Below, piece by piece: positions 7,677-15,825 of a stretch of 64,000 nt of DNA (its first letter is position 1; every line of letters begins with the position of its first letter). This stretch comes from Bradyrhizobium sp. CCGUVB4N (GTDB taxonomy: Bacteria > Pseudomonadota > Alphaproteobacteria > Rhizobiales > Xanthobacteraceae). The notes beneath the pieces are model-generated. The model was not told where the DNA came from, did no database searches, and saw only the letters and a program-made list of their open reading frames with translations. A program made the position numbers and the translations under genes. Location of the stretch: positions 5,084,001 to 5,148,000 of the forward strand of contig NZ_JANADP010000001.1 in assembly GCF_024199945.1 (NCBI RefSeq), read 5' to 3'.

Positions 7677-7919
7677 ATGAAGGAGTCGGGCCTGGATGGT
7701 CGCCATCGGGACAAGGATGGCGCAATCAGCAAAAAGCACGGCAACACGCTGGTCGGCACATTGCGCAAGATCTACGGCAAGGGTTTTGCGGCCGGCTATC
7801 CGGACGCGACCCAGCTCAGTGAGGTCTTGCACCAGTTGAACGAGACGTCGCTGAGCCAGCTGCGGCGCGACCACGACACCGGCCATTTGGGGCACAAGAT
7901 CGACCACGTCCCCAAGTGA
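7677..7919 (+). CDS. Small hypothetical protein, 80 residues
   Basis: This hydrophilic protein of about 80 residues contains GTLRKIYGKGFAAGYP and a helical LSEVLHQLNETSLSQLRRDH. The ATG at 7677 follows an AGGGAG site by 6 nt, which I prefer to upstream starts that add a low-complexity extension. The region around GKGFAAGYP looks compact and conserved in style, but I recognise no family. It stands alone on the strand, 171 bp after the 56-residue protein gene. Confidence 0.65.
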   Translation: MKESGLDGRHRDKDGAISKKHGNTLVGTLRKIYGKGFAAGYPDATQLSEVLHQLNETSLSQLRRDHDTGHLGHKIDHVPK

Positions 7920-8060
7920 CGGACCTCACGTGAAGACATTGATGTCGTCAGGTCTGACAGCCGGCTCTCCGGCGGCCTGGGTCGGTCGGGGCTGGCTTTT
8001 GCCCCATCACACTTCCCGCATCGCACTTGCCGTTTGAGCCTTCCGAAACCAAGCGCTAGG

Positions 8061-8324
8061 ATGAGCGCTTTTACGGAGACTCATTTGAATCAGTTTATTG
8101 TTGTCGCAGCCGTCGCGCTACTTGTCACGGTGCCTGCCCGATCCCAAGGCCTGGTCGATCCCAGCAAGGTTGCACCCGAATACCGCGAAGCGGCTGAAAA
8201 ACGCCGCGCCGAGCAGATCCGTCAGCGCGAATGCGCCCTGAAGGCGGATCTGGAGAAAGTGCTGCCGCGCGATCGGACCGATTATCTCAATCACTGCCTG
8301 GACGCGATCGCCGCGAAGCAATAG
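8061..8324 (+). CDS. Small exported hypothetical protein
   Basis: This is a small protein with an N-terminal signal sequence (FIVVAAVALLVTVPARS) followed by a charged helical mature part with two cysteines (RECALK and NHCLDA). The ATG at 8061 is given, but a TTG at 8085 is preceded by ACGGAG at 6 nt and yields a tidier signal peptide, so the true start may be 8085. Function is unknown; the two cysteines may form a disulfide in the periplasm. Confidence 0.6.
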   Translation: MSAFTETHLNQFIVVAAVALLVTVPARSQGLVDPSKVAPEYREAAEKRRAEQIRQRECALKADLEKVLPRDRTDYLNHCLDAIAAKQ

Positions 8325-8441
8325 CGGTTGCTGCCGGTTGCGCCGCAAGACGCGCGTGAAAGTCGCAACCGGCTTTCAGGCTTTCTTCAGATATTCGGCT
8401 CACCGTGGCTGCCGATTTCCAATAGTCATTGTTGTCGGCAC

Positions 8442-8735
8442 ATGAGTTTCGTCCAGGTCCAGTGCACGCGCTGCAAGACGATGTTTCGCGATCGCGCGGG
8501 ACGGTTGCAGGACGGCTATTCCAGGCAATGTCCCGGTTGCGAGGTCGTGTTGTTCTTCGCCGAGGACTCGCAACATCCCTTCATCAAGCGCGCCATGCGA
8601 AACGCGAGGAAGGCCCGCAAGGAACAGCACGAGGTCGAAGCAGCCAGGCGCTCTATCCCGCCGGAACCGCGTGCGGCTCCTCGATCGCGGTCGTCGTCCG
8701 CCGGACGCGCGCGGGTGCAGGAACGATCCGAATAG
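8442..8735 (+). CDS. Small zinc-ribbon-like protein
   Basis: This 97-residue protein carries two CxxC knuckles (CTRC at about residues 8-11, CPGC at about 30-33), the spacing of a zinc ribbon. A basic, Arg/Ser-rich C-terminus follows (ARKARKEQ, then RSRSSSAGR). It may bind nucleic acid or protein; this is inference. The ATG at 8442 directly precedes the zinc-ribbon core. It is convergent with the LysR gene, 15 bp away. Confidence 0.65.
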   Translation: MSFVQVQCTRCKTMFRDRAGRLQDGYSRQCPGCEVVLFFAEDSQHPFIKRAMRNARKARKEQHEVEAARRSIPPEPRAAPRSRSSSAGRARVQERSE

Positions 8736-8750
8736 GACCCGGCAGGCCTT

Positions 8751-9671
8751 TTACGTCGCCTCGATCCAGATCCCGGCGTCGGAATGCGCGCGGATGTGAT
8801 CGACCAGAAAGTCCGAAAACACCCTGATCTTCGCCGGCAGCCGGACGCGGTTCTGATAGGCCACGTTCATCGTCAGCAGCGGCAATTCCCAGTCCGTCAA
8901 CACGGGCACGAGCTTGCCGGCTGCGATGTCGCTCTGCACGATGTAGAGCGGCTGGATCAGGATACCGAGCCCCGCGCGCGCGGCGCCGCAGATGATCTGG
9001 CCGTCATTGCTGTCGAGCGTCGGCGCGATCCGAACGGTCTGCGTCGTGCTGCCCCGGCTCAACCGCAGCGAATAGGGATCGTTGGCGAGGTTGTAGACCA
9101 GCATGTCATGGCGCGCGAGATCGGCAGGATGCTCTGGCGTGCCGTGCGCCGCGAGATAGGACGGTGCAGCCGCCAGCACGCGGCGCATCTGCCCGATGCG
9201 GCGGATGATGATGTTGGAATCCGGCTCTTGCTCCCGCGTGCGGATGGCGACGTCGATGCCGGCCTCGATGAAGTCAGGATAGCGGTTGGCGGCGATGATC
9301 TGCACATCGAGCTTCGGGTAGAGCTTGCGAAACGCCGGCAGCATCGGCGCCATGTAGATCATCGCAAAGGACAGCGAGCTCGTGACGCGCAGCATGCCCT
9401 TGGGCGAGAGCGCGCGATCACTGACGGCATCCTCGGCCTCCGCGAGTTCGTTCAGCAGCGTGCTGCAACGCTGCAGCAGCTCCTGCCCGGCTTCGGTCAG
9501 CCATTGACGGCGCGTGTTGCGCTCGATCAGCCGGACCGCGAGCCGCTCCTCCAGTGCGCTGAGGTGCCGGCTCGCAGCCGCGTTCGACATCCGCAAGGTG
9601 TCGGCGGCCTTGGAGAGGCTGCCGAGCTCGGCCGTCCTGGAAAACACCTCGAGCTGGAGGAGCCGGTCCAT
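8751..9671 (-). CDS. LysR-family regulator of the aromatic catabolic operon
   Basis: This is a 306-residue LysR-type regulator. The N-terminal winged helix-turn-helix (residues 1-60, GSLSKAADTLRMSNAAASRHLSALEERL) is followed by a substrate-binding domain (about 90-295). It is transcribed divergently from the maleylacetate reductase/dioxygenase operon across 107 bp, the usual arrangement for a LysR activator that senses a pathway intermediate. I do not see an unambiguous T-N11-A dyad in the gap. The effector is unknown; hydroxyquinol, maleylacetate or the imported substrate are candidates. Confidence 0.88.
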   Translation of the reverse strand: MDRLLQLEVFSRTAELGSLSKAADTLRMSNAAASRHLSALEERLAVRLIERNTRRQWLTEAGQELLQRCSTLLNELAEAEDAVSDRALSPKGMLRVTSSLSFAMIYMAPMLPAFRKLYPKLDVQIIAANRYPDFIEAGIDVAIRTREQEPDSNIIIRRIGQMRRVLAAAPSYLAAHGTPEHPADLARHDMLVYNLANDPYSLRLSRGSTTQTVRIAPTLDSNDGQIICGAARAGLGILIQPLYIVQSDIAAGKLVPVLTDWELPLLTMNVAYQNRVRLPAKIRVFSDFLVDHIRAHSDAGIWIEAT

Positions 9672-9778
9672 TCTTCCTCATAGTGGAAAAGAGACTTACG
9701 ATTTTTGGCCTTTATTTCCGATTTCTGCAAGGCAAAATGGAGTCAACAAGCAAGATCGCAGGCGAGGAAATTTGAGAA

Positions 9779-10102
9779 ATGTCGGGTCCGATCAAGCACA
9801 TCGTGATGTGGCGGCTGCGCGGGGAGACCGAGGCCGAGCGTTTGGCCGCCCGGACCAAGGTCAAAACCCTGTTCGAAGGCCTCAGGGGCCGGATCGACGG
9901 CCTCACCCATATCGAGGTTGGCGCTGATATCAGCGATGTCGATTACGCCTGCGACGTTGTCCTCGTCTCCGAGTTTACCGACAGCGCGGCCCTTAAGGCC
10001 TACGCCACCCATCCGGAACATCTGCGGGTGCGGGAGGAGCTCGGCGACTTGCGGATCGGACGCTTCCAGGTCGATTATCCCGTCAAAGAGACCGGCGCAT
10101 GA
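9779..10102 (+). CDS. Dabb (stress-responsive A/B barrel) protein
   Basis: This 107-residue protein has a dimeric alpha/beta-barrel (Dabb) pattern: IKHIVMWRLR at the N-terminus, the central THIEVGADIS and FTDSAALKAYATHPEH. The family includes polyketide cyclases and proteins of unknown role in aromatic degradation clusters. It is the first gene of the operon and overlaps the maleylacetate reductase gene by 4 bp (ATGA). It may handle an unstable ring intermediate, which is inference from position. Confidence 0.8.
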   Translation: MSGPIKHIVMWRLRGETEAERLAARTKVKTLFEGLRGRIDGLTHIEVGADISDVDYACDVVLVSEFTDSAALKAYATHPEHLRVREELGDLRIGRFQVDYPVKETGA

Positions 10103-11178
10103 TCGGTTCGTTCACCTTTGAAAATCTGCCCTGCCGCGTCGTGTTCGGCAGCGGAACTCTTGCCTCGGCCAAGGCCGAGATCGAGCGCCTGGGCGGCCGC
10201 CGCGCTCTGGTGCTCACGACGCCGCAGCAGGAAGCGCAAGGCAAAGCGCTCGGTGCCGCATTGGGCCCGCTCTATGCCGGCATTTTTGCCGGCGCCACCA
10301 TGCACACGCCCGTTGAGGTGACCGAGCACGCCATTGCGGCGATGAAAGCCTGCGACGCCGATTGCGTGGTGGCGCTCGGCGGCGGCTCGACGACCGGTCT
10401 TGGCAAGGCGCTCGCGTTGCGCACCGGCGTCAACCAGCTCTGCATTCCCACCACCTATGCCGGCTCGGAGATGACCCCGATCCTCGGCCAGACCGAGAAC
10501 GGACTGAAGACCACGGTCCGCGATACCGCCGTGCTGCCGGAGACCGTGATCTACGATGTCGACCTGACGATGACGCTGCCGGTCGGCCTCACCGCCACCT
10601 CCGGCATCAATGCCATCGCGCATGCGGTGGAGGCGCTCTACGCGCGCGACACCAATCCCGTGACCTCGCTGATGGCCGAGGAAGGCATCCGTGCATTGGC
10701 GCGGGCGCTGCCCGCGATTGCGGCCAAGCCCGATGATCGCGCGGCGCGCAGCGATGCGCTCTACGGTGCGTGGCTGTGCGGCGTGTGTCTCGGCACCGTC
10801 GGCATGGCGTTGCATCACAAGCTCTGCCACACGCTCGGCGGTACGTTTGACCTGCCGCATGCCGAGACGCACACGATCGTGCTGCCGCACGCGCTGGCCT
10901 ACAACGCGCCCGCGGTGCCTGATGCGATGGCGCTGATCGTGCGTGCAATCGGTGCGGCAGATGCGGCCCAGGGTCTCTACGATCTCGCCAAGCGACTGGG
11001 AGCCAAGGTCGCGCTACGCGACATCGGCATGCCCGAGAGCGGCATCGACAAGGCGGCCGATCTCGCCGTCACCAATGCCTACTGGAATCCGCGTCCGCTC
11101 GAGCGCGACGCCATCCGCGATCTGATCGCGCGCGCCTGGGCCGGCGATCCGCCCGTCGCAGCCAAAGCGGCGGCGTGA
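10099..11178 (+). CDS. Maleylacetate reductase
   Basis: This 359-residue iron-alcohol-dehydrogenase-fold enzyme should reduce maleylacetate to 3-oxoadipate with NAD(P)H. Features are the N-terminal VVFGSGTL, the nucleotide-binding VVALGGGSTTGLGKA, the PTTYAGSEMTPILG segment typical of maleylacetate reductases, and the metal-site region HHKLCHTLGGTFDLPHAETH. It follows ring cleavage of hydroxyquinol, so the nearby intradiol dioxygenase supplies its substrate. It overlaps both neighbours by 4 bp. The assignment is firm from motifs and context. Confidence 0.9.
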   Translation: MIGSFTFENLPCRVVFGSGTLASAKAEIERLGGRRALVLTTPQQEAQGKALGAALGPLYAGIFAGATMHTPVEVTEHAIAAMKACDADCVVALGGGSTTGLGKALALRTGVNQLCIPTTYAGSEMTPILGQTENGLKTTVRDTAVLPETVIYDVDLTMTLPVGLTATSGINAIAHAVEALYARDTNPVTSLMAEEGIRALARALPAIAAKPDDRAARSDALYGAWLCGVCLGTVGMALHHKLCHTLGGTFDLPHAETHTIVLPHALAYNAPAVPDAMALIVRAIGAADAAQGLYDLAKRLGAKVALRDIGMPESGIDKAADLAVTNAYWNPRPLERDAIRDLIARAWAGDPPVAAKAAA

Positions 11179-12548
11179 CCGACATGCGGCGCACCCTTAT
11201 CCAGTCAGCAACGATCATCAGCATGGACGCATCGATCGGCGATCTCCGTGTCGGCGACGTGCTGGTCGAGAATGGACGGATCGCCGAGGTGCGTCCCGGC
11301 ATTGACGCCACCGATGCCGAGATCATCGACGGTCGCGGCCGCATCGTCATCCCCGGGCTGATCAACGCGCACATGCACACCTGGCAGACGGCGTTGCGCG
11401 GCTATGCCGCGAACTGGACGCTGCTCGAATATTTCCGCCGCATGCATGCCGGGCTCGCGACCCTGTTCGCCCCCGACGACATCTACATCGCCACCCTCGT
11501 CGGCGCGCTGAACCAGATCAATTGCGGCGCCACCACGCTGGTCGATTGGTGCCACAACAACCCGACGCCGGCTCACACCGACGCCGCCGTGCGCGGCCTG
11601 ATCGAGAGCGGCATCCGAGCTGCCTTCTTCCACGGCTCGCCGAAGCCTGAGCCGAAACCGGGCGAGCCGCATTTCTCGGAGGTGCCGCATCCGCGCCGCG
11701 AAGTCGAGCGGCTGCTGGCGGGTCCCCTCGCCGACCGCAATGGCCTGGTCACGCTCGGACTTGCCATTCTCGGTCCGCACTATTCGACGCTCGACGTGTC
11801 CTTGCACGATTTCCGGCTGGCGCGGGAACTCGGCCTGATCGCCTCGATGCATCAGGGCGGCGGTCCTGCGAAGACGCAAGGTGGCTGGGAGAAGCTGATC
11901 GAAGCCGGGCTCGTTGGGCCGAACGTCAACATCGTTCATGGCAACGATCTGCCCGACGATCTCCTGCAAAAGTTGATCGATCTCGGCGTCAGCTTCTCGG
12001 TGACGCCCGAAAACGAGATGATCCAGGGCCACGGCTTTCCCATCACCGGACGGCTGCTCAAACGCGGTGTCCGGCCCACCATCGGCATCGACCTGGAATC
12101 CGTGCTGGCCGGAGACCTCTTTTCTGCCGCCCGCGTCGCCCTGTCGATGCAGCGCGCGCTCGACAATTCCGAGATGCGCAAGAGCGAAGGCACAATTCCA
12201 GCGACGACCACGATTCCCGCGCGCGAAGCGCTGGCCTGGATCACCACCGAAGGCGCACGCATGCTCGGCCGCGAGAGCCAGATCGGGTCGCTGACGCCGG
12301 GCAAACTCGCCGATCTCGTGGTCATCAACGCCGACGATCTCAACCTCTTTCCGGTCCATGATCCCATCGCCACCGTGGTGATGCAGACCAGCCTCGCCAA
12401 CATCGAGTCGGTGATGATCGGGGGCGTCTGGAAGAAGCGGAACGGAAAACTGCTGGTTGACGGGCTCGACCGGAAGAAAGAGCTGCTCGCGCGATCCGGC
12501 CAGCGGCTGGTGAAAGACATCGAACGACAAGGGCACGCCGCAACATAG
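11175..12548 (+). CDS. Atz/Trz-type metal-dependent amidohydrolase
   Basis: This 457-residue enzyme belongs to the amidohydrolase superfamily with a cytosine-deaminase/TrzN/AtzB-like arrangement. Metal ligands visible are His66 and His68 (NAHMHTW), His226 (SMHQGG), His255 (VHGND) and Asp306 (GIDLES). A C-terminal beta-sandwich segment (LTPGKLADLVVINADD) is present. Such enzymes remove amino, chloro or similar groups from heterocycles or aromatic rings. Its place inside a hydroxyquinol operon suggests deamination or hydrolysis of the imported compound or an early intermediate; the substrate is unknown. GTG at 11175 overlaps the previous stop; ATG at 11184 is an alternative. Confidence 0.85.
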   Translation: MTDMRRTLIQSATIISMDASIGDLRVGDVLVENGRIAEVRPGIDATDAEIIDGRGRIVIPGLINAHMHTWQTALRGYAANWTLLEYFRRMHAGLATLFAPDDIYIATLVGALNQINCGATTLVDWCHNNPTPAHTDAAVRGLIESGIRAAFFHGSPKPEPKPGEPHFSEVPHPRREVERLLAGPLADRNGLVTLGLAILGPHYSTLDVSLHDFRLARELGLIASMHQGGGPAKTQGGWEKLIEAGLVGPNVNIVHGNDLPDDLLQKLIDLGVSFSVTPENEMIQGHGFPITGRLLKRGVRPTIGIDLESVLAGDLFSAARVALSMQRALDNSEMRKSEGTIPATTTIPAREALAWITTEGARMLGRESQIGSLTPGKLADLVVINADDLNLFPVHDPIATVVMQTSLANIESVMIGGVWKKRNGKLLVDGLDRKKELLARSGQRLVKDIERQGHAAT

Positions 12549-12567
12549 CGGCCAACGGACAACAACA

Positions 12568-13470
12568 ATGACTGAAACAAGCAAACAGGTCGCCTTTATC
12601 GGCATCGGCAAGATGGGCCTGCCGATGTCGCTTCTCGTCGCCAAGGCCGGCTACGCCGTCACCGCCTTCGACCAGAGCACCGCGCGTCTCGACGAGGCAC
12701 GCGAGCACGGGATTGCCGTGGCTGGCTCGCCCGCAGACGCCGTTAACGGCCGCCCATTGGTCGTCACCTCGCTCCCCGATGACGCCGCCTTGCGCGCGGT
12801 GATGCTCGGCCCGACCGGGCTGATCGGCGCGATGGCGCCGAAGGCGGTGCTGATCGAGACCAGCACGGTCAGCGCCGAAGCCTCCGCCGAAGTCGATGCC
12901 GCGGCGCAGGCGCGTGGCGTCGCCTATCTGCGGGCGCCGGTCTCCGGCAACGCCAGCATCGTCCACACCGGCACACTGAGCTGCTTCGTGTCTGGTCCAA
13001 AGGACGCCTTCGAGAGTGCAAAACCGCTGTTTGCGAGTTTTACCCGCGCGCAGACCTATCTCGGGCCGAGCGAGGAAGCGCGCTACGCAAAGCTCGCGGT
13101 CAATCTCATGATCGCGGTCTCGGCCGCGATGATGGCCGAGAGCCTGGCTCTGGCGCGCAAGGGCGGCATCGGCTGGCAGGACATTTTGAAGGTGCTGGAC
13201 GAGAGCGCGGTCGCCTCCCCGATGGTGAAGTACAAGACCGCGCCGCTGCGAAAGCGCGACTTCGTCTCGAGCTTCTCCTGCAAGCAGATGGCCAAGGACC
13301 TCGACCTCATTCTCGGCGCCGGCCATGCCGTCGGCGTGCCGCTGCAGCTCGCAGCCCAGGTGCGCGAGACCTACGGCTCGCTGGTCGCGCAAGGCGACGG
13401 CGAGACCGACTTCATCGCGACCGTGAAGCATCTCGAACGGCTGTCGGGCCTTGATGAGCCCAAACTCTGA
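12568..13470 (+). CDS. NAD(P)-dependent beta-hydroxyacid dehydrogenase
   Basis: This 300-residue enzyme is of the 3-hydroxyisobutyrate/tartronate semialdehyde reductase family. It has a Rossmann N-terminus (AFIGIGKMGLPMS), the substrate-binding segment APVSGNASIVHTGTLSCFVS and the catalytic lysine region YAKLAVNLM. It interconverts a beta-hydroxyacid and its semialdehyde or ketone. Its substrate in this operon is unknown; it may act on a side chain or a released C3-C4 fragment. Its ATG lies 20 bp after the amidohydrolase stop and 15 bp before the dioxygenase start. Confidence 0.85.
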   Translation: MTETSKQVAFIGIGKMGLPMSLLVAKAGYAVTAFDQSTARLDEAREHGIAVAGSPADAVNGRPLVVTSLPDDAALRAVMLGPTGLIGAMAPKAVLIETSTVSAEASAEVDAAAQARGVAYLRAPVSGNASIVHTGTLSCFVSGPKDAFESAKPLFASFTRAQTYLGPSEEARYAKLAVNLMIAVSAAMMAESLALARKGGIGWQDILKVLDESAVASPMVKYKTAPLRKRDFVSSFSCKQMAKDLDLILGAGHAVGVPLQLAAQVRETYGSLVAQGDGETDFIATVKHLERLSGLDEPKL

Positions 13471-13485
13471 TTAGCGGAGGCAGAT

Positions 13486-14370
13486 TTGCGTAATTTCAGC
13501 GAGACCAACATCACCGACGCCGTGCTCGAGCGTATCGCAGGCGCCACCGATCCCCGCATCAAGCAGGTCAGCGAAGCCCTGGTGCGTCACCTCCATGCCT
13601 TCGTGCGCGAGATCCGCCCGACCCAGAAGGAGTGGGAATACGGCATCGACTTCCTGACCCGCACCGGACACATGTGCGACGACAAGCGACAAGAGTTTAT
13701 CCTGCTGTCGGATACGCTCGGCGTCTCCATGCTGGTCGACGCGATCAACCACCCGGTGCCGGAAGGCGCGACCGAGACCACCGTGCTCGGTCCGTTCTTC
13801 GTCCAGGCCGCGCCCGAGAAGCAGAACGGCGACGATATTTCCGGAACCATGGAAGGCGATCCCATGATCGTCACGGGCTCGGTCTCGACCGTCGACGGAA
13901 GGCCGCTCGCAGGCGCCGTGGTCGACGTCTGGCATTCCGACAATGACGGCTATTACGACGTGCAGCAGCTCGACGAGATCGGCGATCTCACGATGCGCGC
14001 CCGCTTCCACACCGACGCCAATGGCCGCTTCCATTTCTGGTCGATCAAGCCCGCGGCCTATCCGATCCCGCATGATGGCCCGGTCGGCGAGATGCTGGAG
14101 GCGCAGGGTCGCCATCCCTGGCGCCCGGCGCATGTGCACTTCATGATCTCGGCGCCTGGCTTCGAGCAGCTCGTGACGCATGTGTTCGTCGCCGGCGACA
14201 AATATCTCGACTCTGACGTGGTGTTCGGCGTCAAGGACAGCCTGATCCACGATTTCGTGCATTGCCCGGCCGGCCGTGCGCCGGATGGTCGCATGGTGGA
14301 CAGCGCCTACTTCCATCTCAACTATGATTTCGGCCTGAAGCAGGCTGCAAGCAACGCGCAAGCGGCGTAA
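13486..14370 (+). CDS. Intradiol ring-cleavage dioxygenase, hydroxyquinol 1,2-dioxygenase type
   Basis: This 294-residue non-haem Fe(III) dioxygenase should cleave hydroxyquinol (1,2,4-trihydroxybenzene) to maleylacetate. The N-terminal helical domain contains KRQEFILLSDTLGVSMLVD and ETTVLGPFF. Iron ligands are Tyr156 or Tyr157 (DGYYDV), Tyr192 (AAYPIP), His216 and His218 (PAHVHF). The gene starts at TTG 13486, preceded by GCGGAGG at 5 nt. With maleylacetate reductase in the same operon, hydroxyquinol is the best substrate guess; chlorocatechol- or catechol-type substrates are less likely. Confidence 0.87.
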   Translation: MRNFSETNITDAVLERIAGATDPRIKQVSEALVRHLHAFVREIRPTQKEWEYGIDFLTRTGHMCDDKRQEFILLSDTLGVSMLVDAINHPVPEGATETTVLGPFFVQAAPEKQNGDDISGTMEGDPMIVTGSVSTVDGRPLAGAVVDVWHSDNDGYYDVQQLDEIGDLTMRARFHTDANGRFHFWSIKPAAYPIPHDGPVGEMLEAQGRHPWRPAHVHFMISAPGFEQLVTHVFVAGDKYLDSDVVFGVKDSLIHDFVHCPAGRAPDGRMVDSAYFHLNYDFGLKQAASNAQAA

Positions 14371-14433
14371 GCCGAACGTCGAATCGACGGACTGACAACA
14401 GTCCGCGACAAGGACGGACGACAGGGAGAAACG

Positions 14434-15825
14434 ATGGGACCGCGGGTCAACAGTGCCGCTTTGGCTGAACGCCTCACGGGCGTGATCGGTCCGCGTGCGA
14501 CCATCGCGCGCGGCGTGCTCGACCAGCATGGCCAGAGCGAGTCCTATTATCGCGCCCTGCCCCCGGACATCGTCGTCTATCCCGAGACGACCGCGGAGGT
14601 CGCCGAGATCGTCAAGCTCTGCGCCGGCGCTGATATGCCGATCGTGCCGTTCGGCGCCGGCACCTCGCTCGAGGGCAATGCCTCCGCGGTCGCGGGCGGC
14701 GTCTGCATCGACTTCGCACGTATGAACAAGGTGCTGGTGGTCCACGACAGCGACATGAATGTCGTGGTCCAGCCCGGCATCACCCGCAAGCAACTCAATG
14801 CCGAGCTGCGCGGCACCGGATTGTTTTTCCCGATCGATCCCGGCGCGGATGCCTCGATCGGCGGCATGACGTCGACGCGAGCGTCAGGCACCATGGCGGT
14901 GCGCTATGGCACCATGAAGGACAATGTCATGGCGCTGGAGGTGGTGCTGGCCGACGGTCGCGTGATCCGCACCTCCCGCCGCGCCCGCAAATCCGCGGCC
15001 GGCTACGATCTGACACGGTTGTTCGTCGGCGCCGAGGGCACGCTCGGCGTGATCACCGAGATCACCCTGAAACTGCATCCGCTGCCGCAGGCGATCTCAG
15101 CGGCGGTGTGCAGCTTCGACACCCTGCACAACGCCGTCGATACCGCGATCGGCATCATCCAGGCTGCCATTCCCGTGGCCCGCGTCGAGCTGCTCGACGA
15201 CGTCATGATGCGCGGGATCAACGCCTACGCCAAGCTCGGCTATCGCGAGGCATCGACCCTGTTCTTCGAATTCCACGGCTCGGAGACCGCCGTTGCCGAG
15301 CAGGCCGAGTTGGCTCAGGCCATCGCCGCCGAGCACGGCGGCCGCGGTTTCGAATGGGCCAAGGCGCCGGAGGACCGCAGCCGGCTCTGGCACGCCCGCG
15401 ACAACACGCTCTATGCCGGCCTGGGCCTGCGACCAGGCGCGCGCGCCGTCATCACCGATGTCTGCGTGCCGATCTCGCGGCTGGCGGAATGCCTGACCGA
15501 GACGCGCCGCGATGCCGATGAGCACGGTTTCACCGCGCCGATCGTCGGCCATGTCGGCGACGGCAATTTCCACATGCTGATCCTGGTCGATCCCGCAAAG
15601 CCGGAGGAAATCGACGGCGCCAAGGCACTGCAGGCCCGCATGGTCGGCCGCGCCATCGCGATGGACGGCACCTGCACCGGCGAACACGGCATCGGGCTCG
15701 GCAAGATCGACTATCTCACCGACGAGCTCGGCGAAGCCGTCGACGTGATGCGGTCGATCAAGACCGCGCTCGATCCGGACGGATTGATGAACCCCGGCAA
15801 GATCTTTTCGGGAGTGCGGCCGTGA
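14434..15825 (+). CDS. GlcD-like FAD-linked oxidase
   Basis: This 463-residue flavoprotein belongs to the VAO/PCMH superfamily (glycolate oxidase GlcD / D-lactate dehydrogenase type). The FAD-binding domain has PFGAGTSLEGNASAVAGG (about 70-90) and the C-terminal domain has VGHVGDGNFHMLI and CTGEHGIGLGK. It probably oxidises an alpha-hydroxyacid to a 2-oxoacid and passes electrons to the membrane or oxygen. Its presence beside the hydroxyacid dehydrogenase suggests that the substrate carries or yields a hydroxyacid. It starts 63 bp after the dioxygenase and overlaps the ABC ATPase gene by 4 bp. Confidence 0.87.
   Translation: MGPRVNSAALAERLTGVIGPRATIARGVLDQHGQSESYYRALPPDIVVYPETTAEVAEIVKLCAGADMPIVPFGAGTSLEGNASAVAGGVCIDFARMNKVLVVHDSDMNVVVQPGITRKQLNAELRGTGLFFPIDPGADASIGGMTSTRASGTMAVRYGTMKDNVMALEVVLADGRVIRTSRRARKSAAGYDLTRLFVGAEGTLGVITEITLKLHPLPQAISAAVCSFDTLHNAVDTAIGIIQAAIPVARVELLDDVMMRGINAYAKLGYREASTLFFEFHGSETAVAEQAELAQAIAAEHGGRGFEWAKAPEDRSRLWHARDNTLYAGLGLRPGARAVITDVCVPISRLAECLTETRRDADEHGFTAPIVGHVGDGNFHMLILVDPAKPEEIDGAKALQARMVGRAIAMDGTCTGEHGIGLGKIDYLTDELGEAVDVMRSIKTALDPDGLMNPGKIFSGVRP

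Noticed and set aside
13471..14793. Minus-strand frame across the dioxygenase and oxidase genes
   Set aside because: It is antisense to two well-supported genes and has no recognisable motif.
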